Position numbers and translations under genes: made by a program
In this document: positions 50,794-58,109 of the stretch, one piece after another
Position numbering within the stretch: position 1 is the first letter of the stretch
Layout: every line of letters starts with the position of its first letter
The notes under the pieces: model-generated
The model's database searches: none
What the model was told of the DNA's origin: nothing
Seen by the model: the letters and a program-made list of their open reading frames with translations, nothing else
Assembly: GCF_030163755.1 (NCBI RefSeq)
Contig: NZ_JASJOE010000011.1
Location: 1 to 64,000, forward strand
Direction of reading: 5' to 3'
DNA: 64,000 nucleotides
DNA from: Roseicyclus amphidinii
Lineage (GTDB): Bacteria; Pseudomonadota; Alphaproteobacteria; Rhodobacterales; Rhodobacteraceae

Positions 50794-51015
50794 ATGACCA
50801 TATACACCACCCGCACCGCAGAGCTTGGCCAAATCACCTTTTCCGCGCCCGCCGCAACCGAGACATATGACGGCTACGTTTGGGTCGAAACCAACGACGG
50901 TCGCCGCCGCCAGATTTGCGAGGGTGGTGGCTTCATGGGTGGCACTGTGACCGCCAAAAGCGGCGATCTGAAAAAAGCTGCCCAGAAATGGATGCGCCAG
51001 CGCCGCCAGAATTGA
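50794..51015 (+). CDS. Hypothetical 73-residue protein, first gene of plus-strand operon
   Basis: A small protein with beta-strand-like N-terminal part and basic C-terminal helix (KSGDLKKAAQKWMRQRRQN). GGAGA site upstream. Its TGA overlaps the next ATG (TGATG). It is one of only two plus-strand genes inside the minus-strand series. Function unknown. Confidence 0.75.
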   Translation: MTIYTTRTAELGQITFSAPAATETYDGYVWVETNDGRRRQICEGGGFMGGTVTAKSGDLKKAAQKWMRQRRQN

Positions 51016-51215
51016 TGAACTCCGCCGAGTTTCAGCAGGCCCGGCAAACGCTCGGCCTGCCTGCCGCCGATCTGGCCCGCATGCTCGGCGTAAGCTCCGA
51101 GCGTGCGGTGCAGACGTTTTCGGATTGGGCCAACGGGCGACGCCAGATCGACCAGGGTCGCGCGCGGCTGTTGCGGGCGTATCTAGACGGATACCGCCCG
51201 CCCGATTGGCCCTGA
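51015..51215 (+). CDS. Small helix-turn-helix regulator
   Basis: A 66-residue XRE/Cro-type protein: RQTLGLPAADLARMLGVSSE, then VQTFSDWANGRRQID, a complete HTH with recognition helix, and a DGYRP tail. Coupled to the upstream gene. The palindromes at 50695 and 50728 are its natural autoregulatory targets, so it may switch the divergent helicase gene as well. Confidence 0.75.
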   Translation: MNSAEFQQARQTLGLPAADLARMLGVSSERAVQTFSDWANGRRQIDQGRARLLRAYLDGYRPPDWP

Positions 51216-51257
51216 CGACATGTTTGCGGCCGTTGGGGTTGGGGGCTGTGGGGTGGG

Positions 51258-51593
51258 TTAGAAGGGCTCGAGGATGGCCGGAACGGCCACGCCCAATAAC
51301 AGCAAGACGGCCCCGATCCAGATCAGCGGTTGGCGCGTTGCCTCGGGCTGGCGCGCGCCGAAGATCATCACCAGCATGCCGCCGCCGCAGCCAAGGGCCG
51401 CGACCCAAGCCCATGGATTGGTGAAGTTTTCCGTCACGGATATGACAAGTAGCGCAGGGGCAAGGATGACGCCGATCAAAACCCAATCGCCCTCGTCCAG
51501 CACCCCGACACTGCGGCGCGGGCGCTTTGCCTTGGGCGGTTTTTCCGCCTTGGGCTTGGGCAGGTATTTTCGGGCGGGATCGTCGTCGTCCAT
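51258..51593 (-). CDS. Small membrane protein
   Basis: A 111-residue protein with a Lys/Pro-rich cytoplasmic N-terminus (KPKAEKPPKAKRPRRS) and three hydrophobic segments (~35-55, 60-80, 85-105). The ATG at 51593 is preferred over a GTG at 51602. Function unknown; phage early membrane proteins can act in exclusion or host takeover, but nothing proves it here. Confidence 0.65.
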   Translation of the reverse strand: MDDDDPARKYLPKPKAEKPPKAKRPRRSVGVLDEGDWVLIGVILAPALLVISVTENFTNPWAWVAALGCGGGMLVMIFGARQPEATRQPLIWIGAVLLLLGVAVPAILEPF

Positions 51594-51608
51594 GACCAGC
51601 ACTCGCGT

Positions 51609-51701
51609 TTACCAGGCGGCCAGACTGACATTCCGCGCCGGTTTCGGCAAGCCGCGGCGGCACAGGTCCGCGCGGTGACGCAGCAGGCCGCGCGCCTGCA
51701 C
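51609..51701 (-). CDS. Possible 30-residue ORF
   Basis: A GTG-started frame (MQARGLLRHRADLCRRGLPK) with strongly GC-biased third positions, much higher than the competing frame starting at 51744. AGGGG lies about 11 bases upstream of the GTG. It fills the gap between two genes. The start is uncertain. Confidence 0.3.
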   Translation of the reverse strand: MQARGLLRHRADLCRRGLPKPARNVSLAAW

Positions 51702-51740
51702 TGACAGGGTGATCCCCTGCGGCGATGTCGCGGGGGATCG

Positions 51741-52052
51741 TCATGCGGCCTCGGTCTCCGGCGCGGCGGCGGGGGCGGTCACCGGCTGCGGGGCCTCGGC
51801 CATGCGGATCAGCTCGACCAGGGCGGCGGGGCGCAGGTAGCGGTAGCGGATGACTTGGGCGCATTCGGGGTCACCCGACCAGGTACCTTGTTCCTGCGGG
51901 TGAACAGGGAACTGATGATAGTGCGACGGACCATCCCAGGGGCGCAGCATATTGATGGTGTCCTCGTCGAACTCCCGCTCGCACATCGTGCCCAGCGGCA
52001 GGGGGCATCCGCTGCCGTCATGCTGGATCCAGTCGGACCACTCACCACTCAT
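51741..52052 (-). CDS. Hypothetical phage early protein (103 residues)
   Basis: Starts with a pattern seen in many phage early proteins (WIQHDGSGCPLPLGTMCERE) followed by HYHQFP; C-terminus is Ala/Pro/Glu-rich. No function known. Overlaps the preceding gene by 11 bp. Confidence 0.7.
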   Translation of the reverse strand: MSGEWSDWIQHDGSGCPLPLGTMCEREFDEDTINMLRPWDGPSHYHQFPVHPQEQGTWSGDPECAQVIRYRYLRPAALVELIRMAEAPQPVTAPAAAPETEAA

Positions 52053-52446
52053 GGACCCGCCCTCCCTCGATGACGCTCAGCGGCGCGTAGGGGACGCCCA
52101 TCTGCCACTGGAACACCATGCGCAGCCGCCGGATCAGCGCGCCGCCGCTGTCCTCGTCGGGAAACGCCCGGTGCGGGGTGGTCATGAATTCCCAAGCGAG
52201 CCCGTCGGTCAGCAGGAAGCCGTGGCTGAGGAAGATCAGCCGCACGCGGCGATGCGCGGCCATGGCGCGGAGCTGCCACCAGCGCGGGCGTTCCAGGTGC
52301 CGGATCCAGTGCAGCCGGTCCTCGAACGCGCCGCTCAGGTCGCGGTAGAGCGCCAGGAACATCAGCTGGATCGCCTCGTCGCTGGGCGTGGGCACATGGA
52401 CGACATCGCGGGCGGGGATATGGGCGACATGGGGGTCAGGATGCAT
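52042..52446 (-). CDS. Hypothetical phage early protein (134 residues)
   Basis: A mixed protein (RDVVHVPTPSDEAIQLMFLA) with no recognised motif. ATG 52446 has a strong AGGAAGG site 8 bases upstream; an alternative TTG at 52470 is weaker. Overlaps both neighbours by about 11 bp. Confidence 0.7.
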   Translation of the reverse strand: MHPDPHVAHIPARDVVHVPTPSDEAIQLMFLALYRDLSGAFEDRLHWIRHLERPRWWQLRAMAAHRRVRLIFLSHGFLLTDGLAWEFMTTPHRAFPDEDSGGALIRRLRMVFQWQMGVPYAPLSVIEGGRVHEW

Positions 52447-52792
52447 GGGCGAAACCTTCCTGGTGGACAAGGGCGGCCCGCGCGGCGGCGCGGGCGGGAT
52501 TGCGGGCGTCGAGCGGCACGAGGGTCAGGGCGCAGCGGCCGCGGCCGCGCTTCGCGCGCTGGATGTGCCAGCCGAACGGGTGCAGCTTGGCATCGCTGTG
52601 GTAGATCGTTTGCCGCAGGCATGCCTCGGCCCATGTGGGCTCGTTGCCGCGATAGACCGCCATGAGCAGATCGGGGTAGGTCAGCGGCCGCTCGGCCAGC
52701 GCGCGCACGATCATGGCCAGCGTGGGCGAGCGCAGCGCGCGGGTGACGTGCTGGATCGGGGCAGGCCAGCTCTGGCCGGTGGTGTCGGTCAT
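52436..52792 (-). CDS. Hypothetical winged-helix-like phage protein
   Basis: A 118-residue protein with a possible winged-helix part (MIVRALAERPLTYPDLLMAV, then ACLRQTIYHSDAKLHPFGWH). Such small HTH-like proteins are common among phage early genes. ATGA overlap with the preceding gene. Confidence 0.65.
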   Translation of the reverse strand: MTDTTGQSWPAPIQHVTRALRSPTLAMIVRALAERPLTYPDLLMAVYRGNEPTWAEACLRQTIYHSDAKLHPFGWHIQRAKRGRGRCALTLVPLDARNPARAAARAALVHQEGFAHAS

Positions 52793-53088
52793 TGGCCAAA
52801 TCCTTCGTGCGCGGCGGCGTGATTGCAGGCATGGGCCAACAGCCCCAAGAACGCGCGGCGATCCTGCGACTTGGCCGTGCCGATGCTTTTTAAGGCATTG
52901 GCTTTCATCAGGCGGGGCAGGTGCTCCGTGACGATCCGGCGCGCGACGGCAGCGAACTGATTGTCGGGGCTCAGCACGCTTTCATCGACGATGCGACCGC
53001 GCCCGTCGATCAGGAACGCGCTGTTTAAGCCGAAAGCCAGCACATGCTCGCCTGTTTTAATCCATCCCGTTTCAACGCGAAAATTCAT
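52789..53088 (-). CDS. Hypothetical phage early protein (99 residues)
   Basis: Starts MNFRVETGWIKTGEHVLAFG; strand-rich N-terminus and helical C-terminus, no motif. Its ATG overlaps the primase stop and its own stop overlaps the next gene (ATGA on both sides), which fixes the start well inside a longer spurious frame. Confidence 0.7.
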   Translation of the reverse strand: MNFRVETGWIKTGEHVLAFGLNSAFLIDGRGRIVDESVLSPDNQFAAVARRIVTEHLPRLMKANALKSIGTAKSQDRRAFLGLLAHACNHAAAHEGFGQ

Positions 53089-54215
53089 GCCGCATCTCCC
53101 TTCAGCTGGGCGCGGAGTGCATCGTTCAGATCCTTGCCCCCGCGGGTGTTGCGCCAGACGGACACGCGCCGCCCGGCTGTCTGGTGCAGGACCACGGCGC
53201 GGTCCAACTGCGCGCGCGCCTGCTCGTTCTCGTCCTGGTCGGCGATCAGCGTGACGTGATCGACGGTGGGGGGCAGGGTGACGCCGCCCATGTTCGACAG
53301 GCTGATGGCCGCCAGGATCCGCGCCTCGGGCAGGAGCATGGCCGCGCTCAGCGCGTCCTCGATCCCCTCGGCGATGAACACGCGCAGCGGGCCGGGGGCC
53401 TGCCACAGGCTCGCGGGCTTGCCGCCGCGCGGACCCTGGCCGCGCCAGATGTGGATCGCGTGGCCCGCGTAATCGCCCAGCACCTTCTTGCTGGCGGGCA
53501 GGTCGGCCTTGGACCAGCTGCCGCCCTTGAGCTGCAGGTAGGTCCGGTGCAGCGCCACGCCGCGGCCCTGCCGGTTGCTGACCAGCGCCACCATGGCGGG
53601 CAGGCGGGCCTCGATGATCTCGCCGGTTTTCGGGTCGGTGTGCCGGAAATAGCATTCGGGCATGTAGCGCAGCGCGCGCGGCTGGCGGCCGAGCTGGCCC
53701 AGGTCGATGCCGCGGGCATCGGCCAGGTATCGCTCGACCGGCGTGCCGCGCAGCCCTTCGCGCGCGCCCAGCCACAGGGCAAACGCTTGGTCGGCGGCGC
53801 GCCGCCGCGTCTCGGCATGCTGGCGCTCGGCCTCGAGGCGGCGGGCCTTGGCCTCGGCCGCGGATTTCTCGCGCTGGCGCACCAGGGCGGGATCAGCGAC
53901 GTTCAGCCCGAGGAACGCGCGCGCCTCGCGCAGCGCGTCGACCAGGCTGCAGCCGAGGTTGAGCCGGATCAGGTCGAGCAGGTCGCCATACTGGCCGGTG
54001 GCGTAGTCGTTCCAGGTGCCCGCTTTGGGCCCGGTCAGCCGCACGACGAAACTGCCGACGCTGCGGTCGGCCCGACCGGGGTTAAGCGTGAAATACAGGC
54101 CCCTGTCGGTGTAGCTGGCGGCGCAGGGCGGCGCGTAGTGATGCGCCACCTGGTCGACCTTGGCGACCAGCATGTCCTTGATGTCCTCGATCGAATGGCT
54201 GTGGCGACTACTCAC
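53085..54215 (-). CDS. Toprim-domain DNA primase
   Basis: A 376-residue phage primase. The C-terminal toprim domain is visible: IAEGIEDALSAAM with catalytic Glu283, then LIADQDEN with Asp326 and Asp328. The N-terminal part (SFVVRLTGPKAGTWNDYATG) is the usual DUF7146-type region, without a clear zinc finger. It would prime replication with the downstream helicase. The start is taken as GTG 54215; ATG 54173 is possible. Confidence 0.85.
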   Translation of the reverse strand: MSSRHSHSIEDIKDMLVAKVDQVAHHYAPPCAASYTDRGLYFTLNPGRADRSVGSFVVRLTGPKAGTWNDYATGQYGDLLDLIRLNLGCSLVDALREARAFLGLNVADPALVRQREKSAAEAKARRLEAERQHAETRRRAADQAFALWLGAREGLRGTPVERYLADARGIDLGQLGRQPRALRYMPECYFRHTDPKTGEIIEARLPAMVALVSNRQGRGVALHRTYLQLKGGSWSKADLPASKKVLGDYAGHAIHIWRGQGPRGGKPASLWQAPGPLRVFIAEGIEDALSAAMLLPEARILAAISLSNMGGVTLPPTVDHVTLIADQDENEQARAQLDRAVVLHQTAGRRVSVWRNTRGGKDLNDALRAQLKGDAA

Positions 54216-54492
54216 TGCGCTCGGCCCCCGCGCGCTCGGACAGGACCGCTTGCGTGGCCGCCAGATCTGAATGGGTGCAGGGCTTTGGCAGCAGCCGATA
54301 GGCTCGGGCAAACAAGGTGCTGTGGACATAGCCGGTTTCTTGCTTGACGGCTTCGAGCCCCCCCCCAGCTGGATTGACGGCAAAGCCGAGAAGCGTCAGG
54401 TCATGTTGCCACGTCAGTTTTTTCGGCCGGGCGGGCAGGGCGTCGATGCGCGCGGCATGTTTCAGCCGCTCGATGCGTTCCAGCGCCGTCAT
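54208..54492 (-). CDS. Hypothetical phage early protein (94 residues)
   Basis: A basic protein starting MTALERIERLKHAARIDALP with no known motif. The start is fixed by ATGA overlap; the C-terminus overlaps the primase start by 8 bp. It may be a primase partner, by position only. Confidence 0.65.
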   Translation of the reverse strand: MTALERIERLKHAARIDALPARPKKLTWQHDLTLLGFAVNPAGGGLEAVKQETGYVHSTLFARAYRLLPKPCTHSDLAATQAVLSERAGAERSE

Positions 54493-55619
54493 CTCTTGAT
54501 CCACATCATCTCAGCGTCCAGCGCCCGCTCCCTCAGCTCGGCCATCAGCGCGGACTGGCCGTCGATCGACAGGCCCTTGCCGGTGCGGATTTGCTCGGTC
54601 AGCAGCTGCCAGCGCGCGCGGCAATCCTCGGACGGGATCTCGATTTCCATCGCGGCCCCGGCGATGCCGTCGCCCCGGACGATGCACTCGGCCAACGCCA
54701 GGTCCTTGGCGGGTGTCCAGGTGGCATCGTTGTTCACCATGGTCAGCCATTGCGCCACCTCGCGCCGGATCCCCGTCTTTGCCCCACCGACCTGCGCGGA
54801 CGGGGCGGAAAAGGAGCCGGACGGCACGGCAGCGCCGCCCGGCTCAGGTGGCCGCGACCCGGAAACGGGGGGCGGGTGCGGCACGGCAACAGGTGCGGCG
54901 GGGCGCTCGGCCACCGCCTGACGGGGGCCGGGCGTGTGGGGCTGGACGCCCGGCTGGGGCGCGGGCTTGCCCTTCGGATACGCCTTGCGGGCGCGCCGGA
55001 TGGCGACATGCACACCGCGCGGATCACGGTTAAGCGCGGCGGCGATTTCAGGCGCGCCCTTGCCCGCGCGCAGCAGGGCCGCAGCCTGCTCGATCTCGGC
55101 CTCGCTGTAGGGACCGGTGACATAAGCGCCCCCCGACGGGCCACCTGTGGTGTCTGCTTGCACGTCGGGGGACTGGACCGCGCCGGGCAGGGAGGACACC
55201 TGCGGCGCTGTCGTCTCGGAAACCGCGCCCCCCGGCGCGCCGCACGAGGGATCGACGGCCGCGTCGGGGGGCTGGACCGCGGCTTCGGCCAGGGACGTGC
55301 CGTCGGCCGCGGGATTGGAGTTTGGCGGTGCATCGGTTGGCACCGGACGGGGCACCGACGACAGGATGGAGCGCGCTGCCCGGATCACGTCGATGCGCTT
55401 GGCGGTGTCGACCTCGGGCTCGAGGCGGGCGATTTCGCGGGCGAGATAGAACTGCGCTTTGCGCAGGTCTTCGACAGGATCATCGGTTTTGAGCCCCGCG
55501 CGCCAGATATACTTGATCGCGTTGCCCAGGCAGAAACTGTAGTGCTCGGTAATTTCGATGCACTCCACGCCGGACGGGTGCGCGGTGTAGTGCGGTGGGT
55601 GGTTGATCATGTCGATCAT
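54489..55619 (-). CDS. DUF3310 protein fused to HTH and Myb/SANT-like domains
   Basis: A 376-residue protein. Residues 5-70 are DUF3310 (NHPPHYTAHPSGVECIEITE, then NAIKYIWRAGLK), a small phage domain of unproven function. After a Pro/Ala linker, residues ~165-210 form an HTH-like domain (YSEAEIEQAAALLRAGKGAP). The C-terminal ~70 residues resemble a Myb/SANT unit (ATWTPAKDLALAECI). DUF3310 alone is common; this fusion is unusual. Start at 55619 set by ATGA overlap. Confidence 0.75.
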   Translation of the reverse strand: MIDMINHPPHYTAHPSGVECIEITEHYSFCLGNAIKYIWRAGLKTDDPVEDLRKAQFYLAREIARLEPEVDTAKRIDVIRAARSILSSVPRPVPTDAPPNSNPAADGTSLAEAAVQPPDAAVDPSCGAPGGAVSETTAPQVSSLPGAVQSPDVQADTTGGPSGGAYVTGPYSEAEIEQAAALLRAGKGAPEIAAALNRDPRGVHVAIRRARKAYPKGKPAPQPGVQPHTPGPRQAVAERPAAPVAVPHPPPVSGSRPPEPGGAAVPSGSFSAPSAQVGGAKTGIRREVAQWLTMVNNDATWTPAKDLALAECIVRGDGIAGAAMEIEIPSEDCRARWQLLTEQIRTGKGLSIDGQSALMAELRERALDAEMMWIKR

Positions 55620-55957
55620 GCTGCGGCCCCCGTCTTGGGCGCGCTGGCGATCGCGGCCTGGATCAGCCCCATGCGCCACAGCGTGAAGGGCGTCAGGACG
55701 CGCGCCGCCGCCATGCGGGCGGAAAACAGGGCATCGCGGCGCAGCGTCCCCGGCTTGGCGTCGGCCTCGATGAACGCCTGCGCAACGTCGATCAGCGGGG
55801 CCATGCGCGGGTTGTCCCAGTTGCAGCCTTTCAGCTGCACCGACATTTCCGCGATCACCATGCGCTGCTCGCCGTCCGGGACGATCAGCCCGGCCGAGAG
55901 GTAGATCAGCGCGTTGACGACGAACTGGTCGGGCAGGGTCAGCTTGTGCTCAGCCAT
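55616..55957 (-). CDS. Hypothetical phage early protein (113 residues)
   Basis: Helical protein (MAEHKLTLPDQFVVNALIYL) with Ala-rich C-terminus. No recognised motif. Overlaps the upstream gene by 8 bp and the DUF3310 gene by ATGA. Confidence 0.65.
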   Translation of the reverse strand: MAEHKLTLPDQFVVNALIYLSAGLIVPDGEQRMVIAEMSVQLKGCNWDNPRMAPLIDVAQAFIEADAKPGTLRRDALFSARMAAARVLTPFTLWRMGLIQAAIASAPKTGAAA

Positions 55958-56240
55958 AAATGTCCCTCCGGTGGATGTCGACGGGGTCGGGCCGCGCCCA
56001 GGTGCGCAGCGCGACGCGCAGCTCTTCGCCGATCAGCTCGAGCGCGTCGCGGTCGTGGAACGCCGCGGTCAGCCGGTCGCAGAACCCGATCAGATGGGCG
56101 CGCCCCTCGGGGTCGTCGCGCCCGTCGAGTTCCTGGCCCAGGCGGTGACGCGCATCGACGATGTCGCCGCGCGACAGGCGTCCGACGGACGCCGCGTAGC
56201 CCAACTTGGTCATCATCAGGGATACCCCCACACGATCCAT
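55950..56240 (-). CDS. Hypothetical phage early protein (96 residues)
   Basis: An Asp/Arg-rich helical protein starting MDRVGVSLMMTKLGYAASVG. The start at 56240 is chosen over a longer frame because of codon quality. No family recognised. Second gene of the early minus-strand operon. Confidence 0.65.
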   Translation of the reverse strand: MDRVGVSLMMTKLGYAASVGRLSRGDIVDARHRLGQELDGRDDPEGRAHLIGFCDRLTAAFHDRDALELIGEELRVALRTWARPDPVDIHRRDIYG

Positions 56241-56374
56241 TGCCTGCGCCTCCGATGGGCGGGGGACCGGCCCCAGCGCCGATCCCCCGCGTGCCCGCCG
56301 GGTCCGTGAGTGACGGCGTCGGCCAGTCCTCCGGCGGGGCCATGCCCCCGGCGCACCATCGCGCCGGGCGCGGT

Positions 56375-56683
56375 TCAGGCGGCCTCTTGCGGGCCGTCCT
56401 GCATCAGGGGGGCAGCCGCGCGCGCGGCCAGGATAGCCTCGATCTCGGCCTCCGGTGCCCCTTCGATCAGATGCCGGGCCGTCAGGCCCAGCTTGTGCTG
56501 TTCGGAATGCCGCAACAGAACGCGCTGGTAGCGCGCCGACGGCACGTCGCCCGCATCGCGGTAGGCCGCGGCACGGTTCCAGTGGTAGGGTGCCTTGGCG
56601 TGGACACTGCATATGTCCGCCAGCACCTCCTCACGCCCGATCAAGCGTTTGCACACATCCAGTGGTGTCAGGTTCACAGTCAT
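56375..56683 (-). CDS. Cro-like early regulator
   Basis: A 102-residue protein divergent from the CI-like repressor. The N-terminal part reads as an HTH (LTPLDVCKRLIGREEVLADI, then PYHWNRAAAYRDAGDVPSAR), a layout seen in Rhodobacteraceae prophages opposite the repressor. It would act as Cro/early activator. ATG at 56683; longer frames reach into the repressor gene and are spurious. Confidence 0.65.
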   Translation of the reverse strand: MTVNLTPLDVCKRLIGREEVLADICSVHAKAPYHWNRAAAYRDAGDVPSARYQRVLLRHSEQHKLGLTARHLIEGAPEAEIEAILAARAAAPLMQDGPQEAA

Positions 56684-56777
56684 GACCCAATGTGTTGTAT
56701 CGGGCGATGTGCGTTTGCAAGCAAAAAATGAGAAATCCACACATAAATGTGAGGTGAAAAGTTGATACTCGTCACTC
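56684..56777. promoter_or_regulatory. Divergent lysis-lysogeny control region
   Basis: The 94-bp gap between the Cro-like and CI-like genes is AT-richer than its surroundings. It contains two dyads: TTTGCAAGCAAA (56714-56725) and CACATAAATGTG (56740-56751), probable operators of the two regulators. Promoter boxes in both directions must lie here but are not sharply recognisable. Confidence 0.65.
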
Positions 56778-57395
56778 ATGGACGCGGCATTTTTCAAGAA
56801 ACGCCAGAAAACACAGGGCGTCACGGCCGATCAGATCGCCGCTTTGGCGGGGCGTGACCGCTCGAACGTGTCCAAGATCTACGCGGGCCAGCAGAAGATG
56901 ACGTTGCCCTGGGCGCAGGCCTTTGCCACGGCGCTTGACCTGCCGCTCGACGAGGTGCTCGAGCGCGCGGGCGAGGTGGCCCCGGCTCAGGCCCGGACGC
57001 TTCGTCCGGGCTTTTCAGATGGCGATGCCGTGCCCTACCAGGCGCAAACCGGGTCAGCGGTCAGTCGCACCTTGGCCGAGGCGCTGGGGGCCGGGCGCGC
57101 GGGCCTCGATATCTGGCAGGTGCGGACGAACGCGCTGCTTTTGCTGGGCTACCGCAAGGGCGACATGATGCTGGTGGACGGCAATGCCGCGGAACGCGCG
57201 CGCGCTGGCGACGTGGTGTTGGCGCAGGTCTATGACCTGTCGATCGGCGCGGCGGTCACGGTGCTGCGCGAATACCGCCCGCCGGTGCTTGTGGGCATTG
57301 CTCCCGGCGAAGAGATGCGCGTCCATGTCGTGGACGGTACGAACGTGTCGATCCGCGGCATCGTGGTTGCCAGCTGGCGGGTCGGCTTGCCATGA
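56778..57395 (+). CDS. CI-like prophage repressor with degenerate S24 domain
   Basis: A 205-residue repressor. Residues ~10-60 form an XRE HTH (DQIAALAGRDRSNVSKIYAG). The C-terminal half has the LexA/S24 beta fold (GYRKGDMMLVDGNAAERARA, then GDVVLAQVYD). However, the position of the catalytic Ser (normally in a GDSM-like motif) reads RTNALLLLG and the catalytic Lys is not seen. RecA-stimulated self-cleavage therefore looks unlikely, and induction may need an antirepressor. Confidence 0.8.
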   Translation: MDAAFFKKRQKTQGVTADQIAALAGRDRSNVSKIYAGQQKMTLPWAQAFATALDLPLDEVLERAGEVAPAQARTLRPGFSDGDAVPYQAQTGSAVSRTLAEALGAGRAGLDIWQVRTNALLLLGYRKGDMMLVDGNAAERARAGDVVLAQVYDLSIGAAVTVLREYRPPVLVGIAPGEEMRVHVVDGTNVSIRGIVVASWRVGLP

Positions 57396-57451
57396 CGGGC
57401 CGTTGCGCTGCGCTGGCGGCGGGTTCAAAATGTGAGTGAAACGCAAGTTTT

Positions 57452-57470
57452 GAGTTGACAGTTTCAACTC
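57452..57470 (+). promoter_or_regulatory. Operator and promoter before the plus-strand lysogeny operon
   Basis: Inverted repeat GAGTTGA (57452-57458) / TCAACTC (57464-57470) overlaps a perfect -35 TTGACA (57455-57460). TACTGT at 57480-57485 is a possible -10 with a long 19-bp spacer. It precedes the operon running from 57514 to the integrase. Confidence 0.6.
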
Positions 57471-57513
57471 GCCACCGCCTACTGTGCGCGCCAACAGCAC
57501 ACAGGAGGTGGCA

Positions 57514-57816
57514 ATGTCACGCATACCCAGCCAATCGCCAACGCCGTCCGTGGCATACGCGACGGTCGTGATCACGAACGAGCACATCGAGGCGCTGATC
57601 GAGGTCGCGCAGGAGCTGCAGCACGGCCGCATCACGGCCGAGGGCACGACGATGCTGCATGTTTTCGGCGCGGCCTGTTTCCAGGAACTGCTCGAGCGGC
57701 GGCGGGTCCAGGCAGAGATCGAGGCGTTGTCGCGCCGCGTGGACAATGTCTTCACGTTGGTTCTGCCGAATTTCGAGGAACAGGGCACGGATGCAGGCGC
57801 AGGGGGGGCTGCATGA
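57514..57816 (+). CDS. Hypothetical protein (100 residues), first gene of the integrase operon
   Basis: A helical protein (NEHIEALIEVAQELQHGRIT) with a GGAGGTGG site. Its stop overlaps the next start. Function unknown; by place it could influence excision or repressor control. Confidence 0.7.
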   Translation: MSRIPSQSPTPSVAYATVVITNEHIEALIEVAQELQHGRITAEGTTMLHVFGAACFQELLERRRVQAEIEALSRRVDNVFTLVLPNFEEQGTDAGAGGAA

Positions 57817-58109
57817 TGGCACCGCGTCCCGATGTGACCCGCCTGTTCATGACGACACAGGAAGTGGCGCACCTGCTGGGCGTCACCGACGATCAGCTGC
57901 GCAACCATTTGCCCAGGCTGCAGGCCGACGAGGGATTTCCGCTGCAGATGCCGCACCAGAAACGCCCGAAACTGTTTCGCCGGGCCGCTGTTGAACGGTG
58001 GCTGGAGCAGACCTGCAACCTCACGGCCGCCGACATCGAAGAGGCCGAGCGCGTTGGGATGACGACCGCCCAGGTGCATGTGATGACCCAGGCGAGGCGG
58101 CGAGCATGA
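57813..58109 (+). CDS. Small HTH protein, likely excisionase
   Basis: A 98-residue protein with an excisionase/MerR-like wing-helix (TTQEVAHLLGVTDDQLRNHL, then KRPKLFRRAAVERWLEQ). Directly upstream of and overlapping the integrase gene (ATGA), the usual xis position. Starts at 57813 or 57816 are equivalent. Confidence 0.7.
   Translation: MMAPRPDVTRLFMTTQEVAHLLGVTDDQLRNHLPRLQADEGFPLQMPHQKRPKLFRRAAVERWLEQTCNLTAADIEEAERVGMTTAQVHVMTQARRRA

Noticed and set aside
50653-51864. 403-codon minus-strand frame with an ATGA-type start near 51744
   Set aside because: It runs across the HTH operon and a membrane-protein gene in the wrong frame, is Arg/Gly/Pro-rich, and its third-position GC is lower than that of the competing frames.
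56690-56720. TATCG-GG-CGAT palindrome as a copy of the 50728 operator
   Set aside because: Half-sites are similar but the centre is 2 bp instead of 5, so it is probably not the same binding site.
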